NCBI GenBank assembly: GCA_963821885.1
Contig: CAWGFN010000003.1
Coordinates: 434,001 to 498,000 of the forward strand
DNA: 64,000 bases
Direction of reading: 5' to 3'
Origin: Oleiagrimonas sp963821885
GTDB lineage: Bacteria > Pseudomonadota > Gammaproteobacteria > Xanthomonadales > Rhodanobacteraceae
The notes beneath the pieces were generated by a model, which was not told the DNA's origin, did not search any database, and worked only from the letters and a program-made list of their open reading frames with translations. The position numbers were made by a program, and so were the translations under genes. Shown piece after piece: positions 44,063-51,184 of this stretch (positions within the stretch are counted from its first letter, which is position 1; each line of letters begins with the position of its first letter).

Positions 44063-44341
44063 TCAGCGCTTGGCGGGCGCGCCGCCCAGGCGGATGTCCT
44101 TGCGGTTGTGCGCCAGGGTGGCCTTGCCGATGCCCTTGACCTTGGCCAGGTCGTCGACGCTCTTGAACGGGCCGTGCGCCTTGCGGTAGGCGACGATGGC
44201 CCTGGCCTTGGCCGGACCCACGCCATCGAGCGACTTGGCGATGGTCACCGCGTCGGCGTGGTTGACGTTGACCGGCGTGGCGGCCAGCGCGGGCAGGGTC
44301 AGGCTCAGGGCGAAGGCCAGCGGAATGATTTTGCGCAACAT
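44063..44341 (-). CDS. ComEA-like helix-hairpin-helix protein, exported
   Basis: 92 residues. A signal peptide (MLRKIIPLAFALSLTLPALA) is followed by one tandem helix-hairpin-helix DNA-binding unit: PVNVNHADAVTIAKSLDGVG, then SVDDLAKVKGIGKATLAHN. Small ComEA proteins in Gram-negatives bind incoming DNA in the periplasm during natural transformation. Strong AGGAG precedes the ATG. It stands alone; no other competence genes are nearby. Confidence 0.9.
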   Translation of the reverse strand: MLRKIIPLAFALSLTLPALAATPVNVNHADAVTIAKSLDGVGPAKARAIVAYRKAHGPFKSVDDLAKVKGIGKATLAHNRKDIRLGGAPAKR

Positions 44342-44556
44342 CGGATGCTCCTTGCGTGAATGGACGGGACGGGCACGTCGCTGTGCCACGGCTCCATCCT
44401 CTCGCCATCGCCGCGCCGATGCTGCCGGTCGCGACCGGGTTGCCGGGTGGTCCCGTGGCGGCGCCCGCCGTGGGCGATGCTTTACACGTCCGTAGGCGGT
44501 CCCGGTCGCCGACGGGCGGCTGATACAATGGGCAATCACCGCATCTGGAGTCGCCG

Positions 44557-45975
44557 ATGGACAGCAATCGCATCCGATCCTTTGTCGAGGCCATGTGGGA
44601 CGACGAGGTCGTGCCGCAGCTGGTCGAATACATCAAGATCCCCAACAAGTCGCCGATGTTCGACAGCCAGTGGGTCGAGCACGGCTACATGGACGATGCG
44701 GTCAAGCTGATGGAGTCCTGGGCGCGCAGCCACCTGGACAAGCTGCCCGGCGCCACGCTCGAGGTGGTGCGCCTGGAAGGCCGCACGCCGCTGATCTACA
44801 TCGACGTGCCCGGCCAGGGCGACGACACCGTGGTGCTGTACGGCCATCTGGACAAGCAGCCGGAGATGACCGGCTGGGCCGACGACCTGGGCCCGTGGAA
44901 ACCGGTGATCAAGGGCGACAAGTTGTACGGTCGCGGCGGCGCCGACGACGGCTACGCCATCTTCGGCTCGCTGACCGCGCTGCTGGCGCTGCACGAGCAG
45001 GGCGTGCCGCACGCGCGCTGCGTGGTGCTGATCGAAGCCTGCGAGGAATCGGGCAGCTACGACCTGCCGCATTACGTCGACCACCTGGCCGACCGCATCG
45101 GCAACCCGTCGCTGGTGGTGTGCCTGGATTCGGGCTGCGCCAACTACGACCAGCTGTGGCTGACCACCTCGCTGCGCGGCATGACCGGCGGCGAGCTCAA
45201 GGTCGAGGTGCTGACCGAGGGCGTGCATTCGGGCGATGCCTCCGGCGTGGTGCCCGACAGTTTCCGCGTCCTGCGCCAGCTGCTCTCGCGCCTGGAGAAC
45301 GAGGACACCGGCGAGATCCTGCCGAAGGAACTGTACGCCGACATTCCGGAAGAGCGCCTGGAGCAGGCCCGCCAGTGCGCACAGATCCTCGGCACCGAGG
45401 TCTACGACAAGTTCCCGTACGTGGACGGCATGACGCCGGTCACCGACGACCACGTGGAGCTGATCCTCAACCGCACCTGGCGCCCGCAGCTGGCCATCAC
45501 CGGGATCGACGGCCTGCCGCCGCTGGCCAGCGCCGGCAACGTGCTGCGCCCGCAGACCGCGGCCAAGCTCAGCCTGCGCCTGCCGCCGACGGTCAACGGC
45601 GAACGCGCCGGCCAGTTCGTCAAGCAGCTGCTGGAGAAGGACCCGCCGTACGGCGCCAGGGTCAAGTTCACCCTGGAGAAGAACGGCGGCGGCTGGAACG
45701 CGCCGCCGCTGTCGCAGTGGCTGGCCGATGCGGTCTCGGCGGCGTCGGAAAGCTATTACGGCGCCCCGGCCGCCTACATGGGCGAGGGCGGCTCGATCCC
45801 GTTCATGGGCATGCTGGGCGAGAAGTTTCCCGAGGCGCAGTTCCTGATCACCGGCGTGCTCGGCCCGCATTCCAACGCGCACGGCCCCAACGAGTTCCTG
45901 CACATCCCCACCGGCAAGCGCGTGACCATGGTGGTCGCCGACGTGCTGGCGCGGCACTTCACCAAGGGCGCCTGA
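44557..45975 (+). CDS. M20-family metallopeptidase (dipeptidase-like)
   Basis: 472 residues. The two-zinc M20 pattern is present: VVLYGHLDKQP with His and catalytic Asp, YGRGGADDGYAIFG with bridging Asp, EACEESGSYDLP with catalytic Glu and metal-binding Glu, and HSNAHGPNEFL near the C-terminus. A lid domain interrupts the catalytic domain. These enzymes hydrolyse dipeptides or deacylate amino acids. An extended -10-like TGATACAAT lies at 44521-44529. YggS follows after 7 nt. Confidence 0.9.
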   Translation: MDSNRIRSFVEAMWDDEVVPQLVEYIKIPNKSPMFDSQWVEHGYMDDAVKLMESWARSHLDKLPGATLEVVRLEGRTPLIYIDVPGQGDDTVVLYGHLDKQPEMTGWADDLGPWKPVIKGDKLYGRGGADDGYAIFGSLTALLALHEQGVPHARCVVLIEACEESGSYDLPHYVDHLADRIGNPSLVVCLDSGCANYDQLWLTTSLRGMTGGELKVEVLTEGVHSGDASGVVPDSFRVLRQLLSRLENEDTGEILPKELYADIPEERLEQARQCAQILGTEVYDKFPYVDGMTPVTDDHVELILNRTWRPQLAITGIDGLPPLASAGNVLRPQTAAKLSLRLPPTVNGERAGQFVKQLLEKDPPYGARVKFTLEKNGGGWNAPPLSQWLADAVSAASESYYGAPAAYMGEGGSIPFMGMLGEKFPEAQFLITGVLGPHSNAHGPNEFLHIPTGKRVTMVVADVLARHFTKGA

Positions 45976-45982
45976 TCCGGCC

Positions 45983-46672
45983 ATGGCCGGCGACACGCTC
46001 GCGCAGCGCTGGGAACACGTCCGCGCGCGCGTGGACGCGGCCTGCCGCGCGGCGGGCCGCGATCCGTCCGAAGTCACCATCCTGCCGGTCAGCAAGACCC
46101 ATCCGCCCGAGGTCATCGAACAGGCCCTGGCGCTGGGCCTGACCCGCTTCGGCGAGAACCGCGTGCAGGAGATCCGCGACAAGGCCGCCGCACTCGAAGG
46201 CCGCGGCATCGCCTGGGTGGTCATCGGCCACCTGCAGACCAACAAGGCCAAGTACGTGGCCCGGCTGGCCAGCGAGGTGCAGTCGCTGGACCGCCAGGAC
46301 CTGGCCGAGGCCCTACACGAGCGCCTGGAAAAGGAAGGCCGCGAGCTGGACGTCCTGGTGCAGGTCAAGACCTCGCCCGAACCGAGCAAGTACGGCCTGC
46401 CGCCCGATGAGCTCTCCGGTTTCCTGGCCCGCCTGCGCGACTACCCGCGCCTGAAGGTGCGCGGCCTGATGACCATGGCCATCCAGTCCGACGACCCGCA
46501 GGCCGTGCGCGCCTGCTTCCGCCGGCTGCGCGAACTGCGCGACGCCGCCCGCGCCGACGACCACGACCTGCCGCGCCTGTCGATGGGGATGAGTGGCGAC
46601 TACGCGCTGGCGATTGCCGAAGGGAGCACCGAGGTGCGCATCGGGACGGCGATCTTCGGGGCGCGATCCTGA
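45983..46672 (+). CDS. yggS: YggS/PLPBP-family PLP homeostasis protein
   Basis: 229 residues. The single-domain alanine-racemase-like barrel is evident: VTILPVSKTHPPEVIEQAL with the PLP lysine in SKT, FGENRVQEIRDKA, IGHLQTNKAKYV, RGLMTMAIQSDDP and LSMGMSGDYALAIAEGST. YggS carries PLP and balances vitamin B6 and amino-acid pools without catalysis of its own. It follows the M20 peptidase by 7 nt, so the two share a transcript. Confidence 0.93.
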   Translation: MAGDTLAQRWEHVRARVDAACRAAGRDPSEVTILPVSKTHPPEVIEQALALGLTRFGENRVQEIRDKAAALEGRGIAWVVIGHLQTNKAKYVARLASEVQSLDRQDLAEALHERLEKEGRELDVLVQVKTSPEPSKYGLPPDELSGFLARLRDYPRLKVRGLMTMAIQSDDPQAVRACFRRLRELRDAARADDHDLPRLSMGMSGDYALAIAEGSTEVRIGTAIFGARS

Positions 46673-46837
46673 CCGGAAGCGGTGCTTGTGGGAGGGGGAA
46701 TGCCCTCCGTTCCCTTTTCCGGGTGAGATGATTCAAGGGATGCCCGCGGCTGTACATTTGCAACCGTGTTGGGAATGATGGGTTGCATCCGGCGCGTTCT
46801 GCATGGGGGAGCGTGTCTTCGACCTTGGGGGGTGGTC

Positions 46838-47257
46838 ATGGATAAGTCTCGCATCACGATCTTGTTTGCGCTCGTTCTCGGCCTCGTGGCCTGCGTGCCC
46901 ACGACGCGTTACCACTACGTGCCGGCGACGGCCGATGCCGTGGCCAAGGCGCAAACGAGCAAGGTCGTCATCGCACCGGTCGCGATGCACTCGACCGCGA
47001 TTTGCTGGCCGGACGGCCATGCCCAGCTGGTCCGTGACGCCACGGTCAAGGGCGACCGCCTCTGCGCGCAGTTCACGTCACCACTTCGTGGTTCCGATGG
47101 GCGCAAATGCATGCCGCTCAAGCAGCTGGCCGGCATCGGCATCCCCTACGAGAGTCATGCGTTCTCGGTGGTGCCGTATATGGGGGTGGAGGTGGGACGA
47201 TGCGATCCGGCGAAGCTGCGCAAGGATCGGGAAGCCTTGTTGAAACGAGGGATGTAA
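46838..47257 (+). CDS. Small lipoprotein of unknown function
   Basis: 139 residues. Lipoprotein signal with lipobox LGLVAC (Cys acylated) followed by VPTTRYHYVPATADAVA. The mature part has further cysteines (TAICWPDG, RLCAQF, RKCMPLK, GRCDP) that could pair as disulfides in the periplasm. No family is recognised. The region is of ordinary GC content, and DNA becomes AT-rich directly after it. Confidence 0.7.
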   Translation: MDKSRITILFALVLGLVACVPTTRYHYVPATADAVAKAQTSKVVIAPVAMHSTAICWPDGHAQLVRDATVKGDRLCAQFTSPLRGSDGRKCMPLKQLAGIGIPYESHAFSVVPYMGVEVGRCDPAKLRKDREALLKRGM

Positions 47258-47302
47258 AACCAGAGGGCTGATATACGGGGGTCATGGAAAATGAACCTGA
47301 CC

Positions 47303-47340
47303 CCTTATTTGTGACCCCTTATTTGTATCGCCTTATTTGT
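47303..47340. repeat. Three CCTTATTTGT repeats at 14-nt spacing
   Basis: CCTTATTTGT occurs at 47303-47312, 47317-47326 and 47331-47340, the first two within the longer phrase GACCCCTTATTTGT. They mark the sharp fall in GC just before the DUF4288-like gene. Confidence 0.8.
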
Positions 47341-47356
47341 ATCGGTGCAAGTAAAT

Positions 47357-47728
47357 ATGAAATGGTATTCGGCAACCTTAATTAATGTCATTTGTCTTCG
47401 GGCTGGAAAGCAAGACTCGTTTCCGGTTTTTGAGGATGTCTGCTTGATTGAGGCCGTGGACGATGATGAGGCATTTAGGAAGGCTGAGTCTCTGGGTAAA
47501 GCGCGCGAAGTTGACGATCAAACTTTAACACTTGGCGATGAGCCGGCAGAAATAAAGTTTTTAGGTGTTCGTAAATTGTATATCGTTGATAATCCAATTG
47601 ATGCGCCGCAGTTTGGGCCGCCGAGACACGGTAGTGAGCTTACCCATTCAAAATATACTGTTACAACAAAAAAAGATTTGAATAAATTGGTGCGAGGCGA
47701 AAGTGTTTTTGTCATATACGAAGAATAA
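47357..47728 (+). CDS. DUF4288-like small protein, AT-rich
   Basis: 123 residues. The N-terminus MKWYSATLINVICLRAG and the later VFEDVCLIEAVDDDEAFRKA look like DUF4288 domain proteins, a small alpha-beta fold often found in toxin-immunity loci; the assignment is by eye and moderate. AT-rich codon use contrasts strongly with flanking genes, indicating recent transfer. A GTG at 47345 is an alternative start. A related repeat follows the stop (47736-47786). Confidence 0.65.
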   Translation: MKWYSATLINVICLRAGKQDSFPVFEDVCLIEAVDDDEAFRKAESLGKAREVDDQTLTLGDEPAEIKFLGVRKLYIVDNPIDAPQFGPPRHGSELTHSKYTVTTKKDLNKLVRGESVFVIYEE

Positions 47729-47735
47729 ATATAAG

Positions 47736-47786
47736 AAATAACCGTGTCGGGGCATGTTAGAAATAACTTGGTCAGAGCCCGTCACC
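47736..47786. repeat. Composite repeat, copy 1
   Basis: AAATAACCGTGTC (47736-47748) and GGTCAGAGCCCGTCACC (47770-47786), 21 nt apart. The same two elements, slightly diverged, recur at 48320-48360 after the next gene. Confidence 0.65.
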
Positions 47787-47832
47787 ATGATTATAATTAT
47801 CCTGGCAAATGGGTAGAGTTCGGAGAATAATT

Positions 47833-48273
47833 ATGCGGATCATTTTTGTAGGCCTTGGCTTGCTGGCGTGCGGTTGTGCGGTAACCCCTAAGCATCAAAG
47901 CTCGCCACATAAAAGTTTTATACCGATTGTGGAAATGGGGGGTATTGATCAATTGTCCCGACGCGCAATGCTGGGTGATGTTGTCGCAGCTGGCCAGCTA
48001 AGTAATTACTTTAATTACGCTAAAAATATGGACCCAAGGTGGAGGGTTTGGGCTCGAATTGGTGCCGAGAATGGCGACCCAAAGGCGATGTTTGACATGT
48101 ACAATATCCTCATATCCAGTCCGGATAGGCTTGAACAAATGCGGGCTTTTTACTGGCTCAAGCGTTCCTATGAAAGCGGTTATGGTATAGCGGGTATGGA
48201 ATTAGAAAGGTGCTTCCCTGGCGGTAAGTTTGAAGATGACAACCCGAAGTGTGTTGGTCCTGGCCCCAAATAA
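47833..48273 (+). CDS. AT-rich lipoprotein with Sel1-like repeats
   Basis: 146 residues. Lipoprotein signal MRIIFVGLGLLACGCAVTP with two cysteines, the likely anchor being in LLACGC. The mature part has Sel1-like helical repeats: RRAMLGDVVAAGQLSNYF, RIGAENGDPKAMFDMYN and FYWLKRSYESGYGIAGMELE. GGAG lies 7 nt before the ATG. Sel1-repeat lipoproteins occur in effector and immunity contexts, but no role is shown here. Like its neighbour it is AT-rich and followed by a composite repeat. Confidence 0.72.
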   Translation: MRIIFVGLGLLACGCAVTPKHQSSPHKSFIPIVEMGGIDQLSRRAMLGDVVAAGQLSNYFNYAKNMDPRWRVWARIGAENGDPKAMFDMYNILISSPDRLEQMRAFYWLKRSYESGYGIAGMELERCFPGGKFEDDNPKCVGPGPK

Positions 48274-48600
48274 TTTCATATGAAAATGAATAAAAATTCA
48301 GGGTTAAATATAAAATACTAAATAACCATGTCAGCAATAACCGGGCCAGAGTCCGTTACCCCGCAAATGCGTTCCCGACGCATTAGTGGGCAAGCAAGAA
48401 AATGAACTCGGCCGGCGTAAGCCGAACGAAACCGCTCCTGGAATGTAAATCCGTTCGCAGCCCGCATGGCGGACGGTGCCCGCCCTACGACTGCTCTGCT
48501 GGGGTAGAAAGCTTCGCAGCGATTGCTGTGGCCTTACGCGGCCGAGAGTCGCCCATGACGCATCTTGACCATATCGTGAGCAGGGTGCGCAGCCCTTTGC
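48274..48600. repeat. Gap with composite repeat copy 2 and a REP-like palindrome
   Basis: AAATAACCATGTC (48320-48332) and GGCCAGAGTCCGTTACC (48344-48360) form the second composite repeat; the second element differs from copy 1 at three of 17 positions. GC content rises right after it. A REP-like hairpin (GGCGG/CCGCC, 48468-48472 with 48480-48484) lies in a stretch reading CATGGCGGACGGTGCCCGCC, common in Xanthomonadales. No gene is seen. Confidence 0.6.
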
Positions 48601-49293
48601 TCACGCCTCCGCCCACTGCCGCAGCAGGTTGTGATACACGCCGTGCAGGCGCAGCAGGTGCTCCTGCGCGGCGTTGTCGGCGGCCAGGGCCTGGGTGGCC
48701 TGGTCCAGCTGCACCAGGAGCTGGCGCTGGGCGGGGTCGCGAACCTTGCTCTGGATCCAGAAGAACGCCGCCAGGCGCTCGCCGCGCGGCACCGGGGTGA
48801 CGCGGTGCAGGCTGCTCGACGGGTACAGGATCATGTCGCCGGCCGGCAGCTTGACCTGGTGCGCGCCGTAGGTGTCGTGGATGATCAGCTCGCCGCCGTC
48901 GTAGCTGTCCGGGTCGTTGAGGAACAGCGTGCAGGAGATGTCCGAGCGCAGCGACTGCTGGGGGCCGTCGGGCGTGTCGCGGTAATGCATCATGGCGCTG
49001 TCGATGTGCAGGCCGTATTCGCCGCTGCCGGTGTAGCGGTTGAAGCGCGGCAGCAGGATGTGCTGCGGCAGCGCGGCGGCGCGGAAGACCGTGTGCCTGG
49101 CCAGGGTCTCCAGGATCTCCCCGCCCAGCTGCCGGCGCAGCGGCGCGAACTCGCGCAGTTGCAGGTTGCTCTTGACCTGCGCGCTGCCATGGCCGGCGGT
49201 GACGCGCCCGTCGACCCATTCGGCCTGCGCCAGCTGCTCGCGGAAGTGGGTCAGTCGGTCCGGGGCGAGGACGCCGGGGATGTGGAAAAGCAT
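48601..49293 (-). CDS. Fe(II)/2-oxoglutarate PKHD-type hydroxylase
   Basis: 230 residues, the size of PiuC/YbiX hydroxylases. The iron triad is visible: His-x-Asp in EYGLHIDSAMMHYRD and the distal His in YPSSSLHRVTPVPRGER, whose Arg binds 2-oxoglutarate. PiuC-type enzymes are often iron-regulated and linked to siderophore receptors, but no receptor is near. I chose the ATG at 49293, where the family N-terminus (MLFHIPGVL) begins. Confidence 0.9.
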   Translation of the reverse strand: MLFHIPGVLAPDRLTHFREQLAQAEWVDGRVTAGHGSAQVKSNLQLREFAPLRRQLGGEILETLARHTVFRAAALPQHILLPRFNRYTGSGEYGLHIDSAMMHYRDTPDGPQQSLRSDISCTLFLNDPDSYDGGELIIHDTYGAHQVKLPAGDMILYPSSSLHRVTPVPRGERLAAFFWIQSKVRDPAQRQLLVQLDQATQALAADNAAQEHLLRLHGVYHNLLRQWAEA

Positions 49294-49369
49294 GGCTGGA
49301 CTCCGCCGTGGGTGTCGGTCAACCCCGAGCATAGCCGAGGACGGGCGCGCGGCGGCGCCCGGCGCGCGG

Positions 49370-49987
49370 TCAGGGCAGGCCGGCTTCGCGCTGGCGGAAC
49401 CAGCCGGCAATGCTCATCCGCGGACGCCCGGGTGCCAGCACCTCGTGGTCGAACTCGGCGGACAGGAACAGCACCAGGCGGCCGAACACCGGCAGGATGT
49501 CGTGGGTCCGCTCGTCGGGCAGGTACAGGCGCAGCGCGCCGGCGTCGGCTTCGGTCCAGTCGCGGTTGAGGTACAGCACGGCCGACAGCACGCGCGCGTC
49601 GTCGTCGCGGAAGCGATCGCGGTGGCGGTCGTAGTGCGCCCCGGCCGGGTAGATGGCGTAGTGCGCTTCCAGCGCGTTGAGGCCAAGCAGCAGGCGCCGG
49701 TTCAGCGCGTCGCGCAGGGCCAGCATGCGCGCCAGGAAGGCAGCCTGGGTATCGCTGAAGGTGGCGTCCAGCCAGCGCGTGCGGTCGCCGCGCACGGCGG
49801 CGGCCAGGCGACGCGTGCCGCCGCGGCCGACCGCGCCGGGATGCAGCTGCGAGTGCGCGTCCAGCGCCAGGCACTCGTCGGCCAGGGCGCTGACCAGGGC
49901 CGGATCGACCAGGCCGTCGCAGGCGCACCAGCCCTCGCGCTCGATGGCTTCGACCACGCTCTGGAACTCGTAGGGGTTGATGCCCAT
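49370..49987 (-). CDS. Fe(II)/2-oxoglutarate dioxygenase
   Basis: 205 residues. The double-stranded beta-helix motifs are present: His-x-Asp in HYDRHRDRFRD, then SAVLYLNRDWTEADAGALRLY and the distal His/Arg in FDHEVLAPGRPRMSIAGWFR, the prolyl 4-hydroxylase-like pattern (SM-20 group). It probably hydroxylates a protein or small molecule. It lies 76 nt upstream of the PKHD hydroxylase on the same strand and is divergent from the rhomboid gene. Confidence 0.87.
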   Translation of the reverse strand: MGINPYEFQSVVEAIEREGWCACDGLVDPALVSALADECLALDAHSQLHPGAVGRGGTRRLAAAVRGDRTRWLDATFSDTQAAFLARMLALRDALNRRLLLGLNALEAHYAIYPAGAHYDRHRDRFRDDDARVLSAVLYLNRDWTEADAGALRLYLPDERTHDILPVFGRLVLFLSAEFDHEVLAPGRPRMSIAGWFRQREAGLP

Positions 49988-50003
49988 CTATAGTGGGTCC
50001 GTG

Positions 50004-50035
50004 TGTGCGCGCAGGAGGACGGCCGGGCGCGCACA
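50004..50035. promoter_or_regulatory. Inverted repeat in the dioxygenase/rhomboid divergent region
   Basis: TGTGCGCGC (50004-50012) and GCGCGCACA (50027-50035) form a 9-bp inverted repeat with a 14-nt spacer, between genes transcribed away from each other. A -10-like TACGCT follows at 50037-50042. It may be a shared operator. Confidence 0.4.
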
Positions 50036-50071
50036 ATACGCTTTCCACCGCCGTTTGCAACAGGAATCTCC

Positions 50072-50737
50072 ATGCGCTTCAACCTGCCGCCGGGCACCCG
50101 CAACCTGTTGATCGCCAATGTGGTGATCTTCCTCGTGCAAATGATCTTCCACGACAACGCCACCTTCACGGTGACCCGTCTGTTCGGCCTGTGGCCGCTG
50201 GGGCCGGACCGCATCTTCGCGATGGGGCCGGACGGGCCGGTGTATGTCGGCTTCCGGGTATGGCAGGTGGTCACCTCCGGCTTCCTGCACGGCGGCTTCC
50301 TGCACATCGCCCTGAACATGTACGCCCTGTTCCTGTTCGGCGGGGCCATCGAGCAGACCTTCGGCACGCGTCATTTCCTGGTCTATTACTTCGTCTGCAT
50401 GATCACCGCGTCGCTGGCGCAATTGGCGGTGATCCACTACTTCACCGGCGGCTTCTACCCGACCATCGGCGCCTCCGGCGCGATCTTCGGCATCCTGCTG
50501 GCCTTCGGCATGCTGTATCCGCACCAGCGGCTGTTGCTGGTGTTCCCGCCCATCGAGTTGCCGGCCTGGGCCTTCGTCACCGGCTACGGCGCGCTGGAGC
50601 TGGTCCAGGGCGTGCTCGGCACGCAGGCGGGCGTGGCGCATTTCGCCCACCTGGGCGGCATGCTGGGCGGCTTCGTGCTGATCCAGTACTGGCGCGGCAA
50701 GCTGCCGATCAAGCCGAAGTGGCGGTTGATGCGTTGA
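50072..50737 (+). CDS. Rhomboid-family intramembrane serine protease
   Basis: 221 residues, six-helix core. The family marks are all visible: HGGFLHIALNMYALFLFGG (first helical block), the serine nucleophile in TIGASGAIFGILLAFG and the catalytic His in FAHLGGMLGGF. Rhomboids cut helices within the membrane. I chose the ATG at 50072 (MRFNLPPGTRNLL). The last 37 nt of the gene are duplicated 93 nt downstream (50794-50830). Confidence 0.94.
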   Translation: MRFNLPPGTRNLLIANVVIFLVQMIFHDNATFTVTRLFGLWPLGPDRIFAMGPDGPVYVGFRVWQVVTSGFLHGGFLHIALNMYALFLFGGAIEQTFGTRHFLVYYFVCMITASLAQLAVIHYFTGGFYPTIGASGAIFGILLAFGMLYPHQRLLLVFPPIELPAWAFVTGYGALELVQGVLGTQAGVAHFAHLGGMLGGFVLIQYWRGKLPIKPKWRLMR

Positions 50738-51184
50738 GGCGGGAGACCGCGCGCGGGTCCCGGATGCGGCCTGCGGCCTTATCCGGGCTACGGGCTGCCG
50801 ATCAAGCCGAAGTGGCGGTTGATGCGGTGAGTGGCGGTGCGCGCTGCCCGATTTATGCAGCCTACGCCAGCGCAACACCCTCCCCTTTGGGGGAGGGAAG
50901 GGGTGGGGGGAGCAGCGAAGCGGCAGGTCCCAGCGCACTGCACGCTTCAGAGTCGACATACCCGGCGCCAAGCTGCACGTCACGTCGGTGCGCGCCTTGC
51001 GAAGGGTTGACCTGCGGTGACCCCCTCCCAGCCTCCCCCTGCTGCGCAGGGGGAGGGGTTTCGCGTTGGGTGGGCCCCATGGTGCGCGTTTCGTCGGTGC
51101 GCGCCTTGCGAAGGGTTGACCTGCGGTGACTTCCTCCCAGCCTCCCCCTGCTGCGCAGGGGGAGGGGTTTCGCGTTCGGGAGGA
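50738..51184. repeat. Repeat-rich gap between rhomboid and rapA
   Basis: No gene, but dense structure. A REP palindrome lies at 50759-50787 (CCCGGAT/ATCCGGG). A copy of the rhomboid 3' end is at 50794-50830, 37 nt with one mismatch to 50701-50737. A hairpin CCCTCCCC/GGGGAGGG lies at 50878-50897. Two 85-nt direct repeats occupy 50983-51067 and 51092-51176, each holding the 10-bp stem CCTCCCCCTG/CAGGGGGAGG (51032-51056 in the first). The second ends 8 nt before the rapA stop. Confidence 0.85.

Noticed and set aside
44481..44486. TTTACA as -35 of the M20 peptidase gene
   Set aside because: It is 37 nt from the extended -10, far beyond normal spacing.
47736..48360. Composite repeats as integron attC sites
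   Set aside because: The required GTTRRRY and RYYYAAC ends are not found at the right spacing and no integrase is seen.
48402..48800. Plus-strand open frame starting in the REP-like region
   Set aside because: It runs antisense into the PKHD hydroxylase gene and has Arg/Pro/Gly-rich shadow composition.
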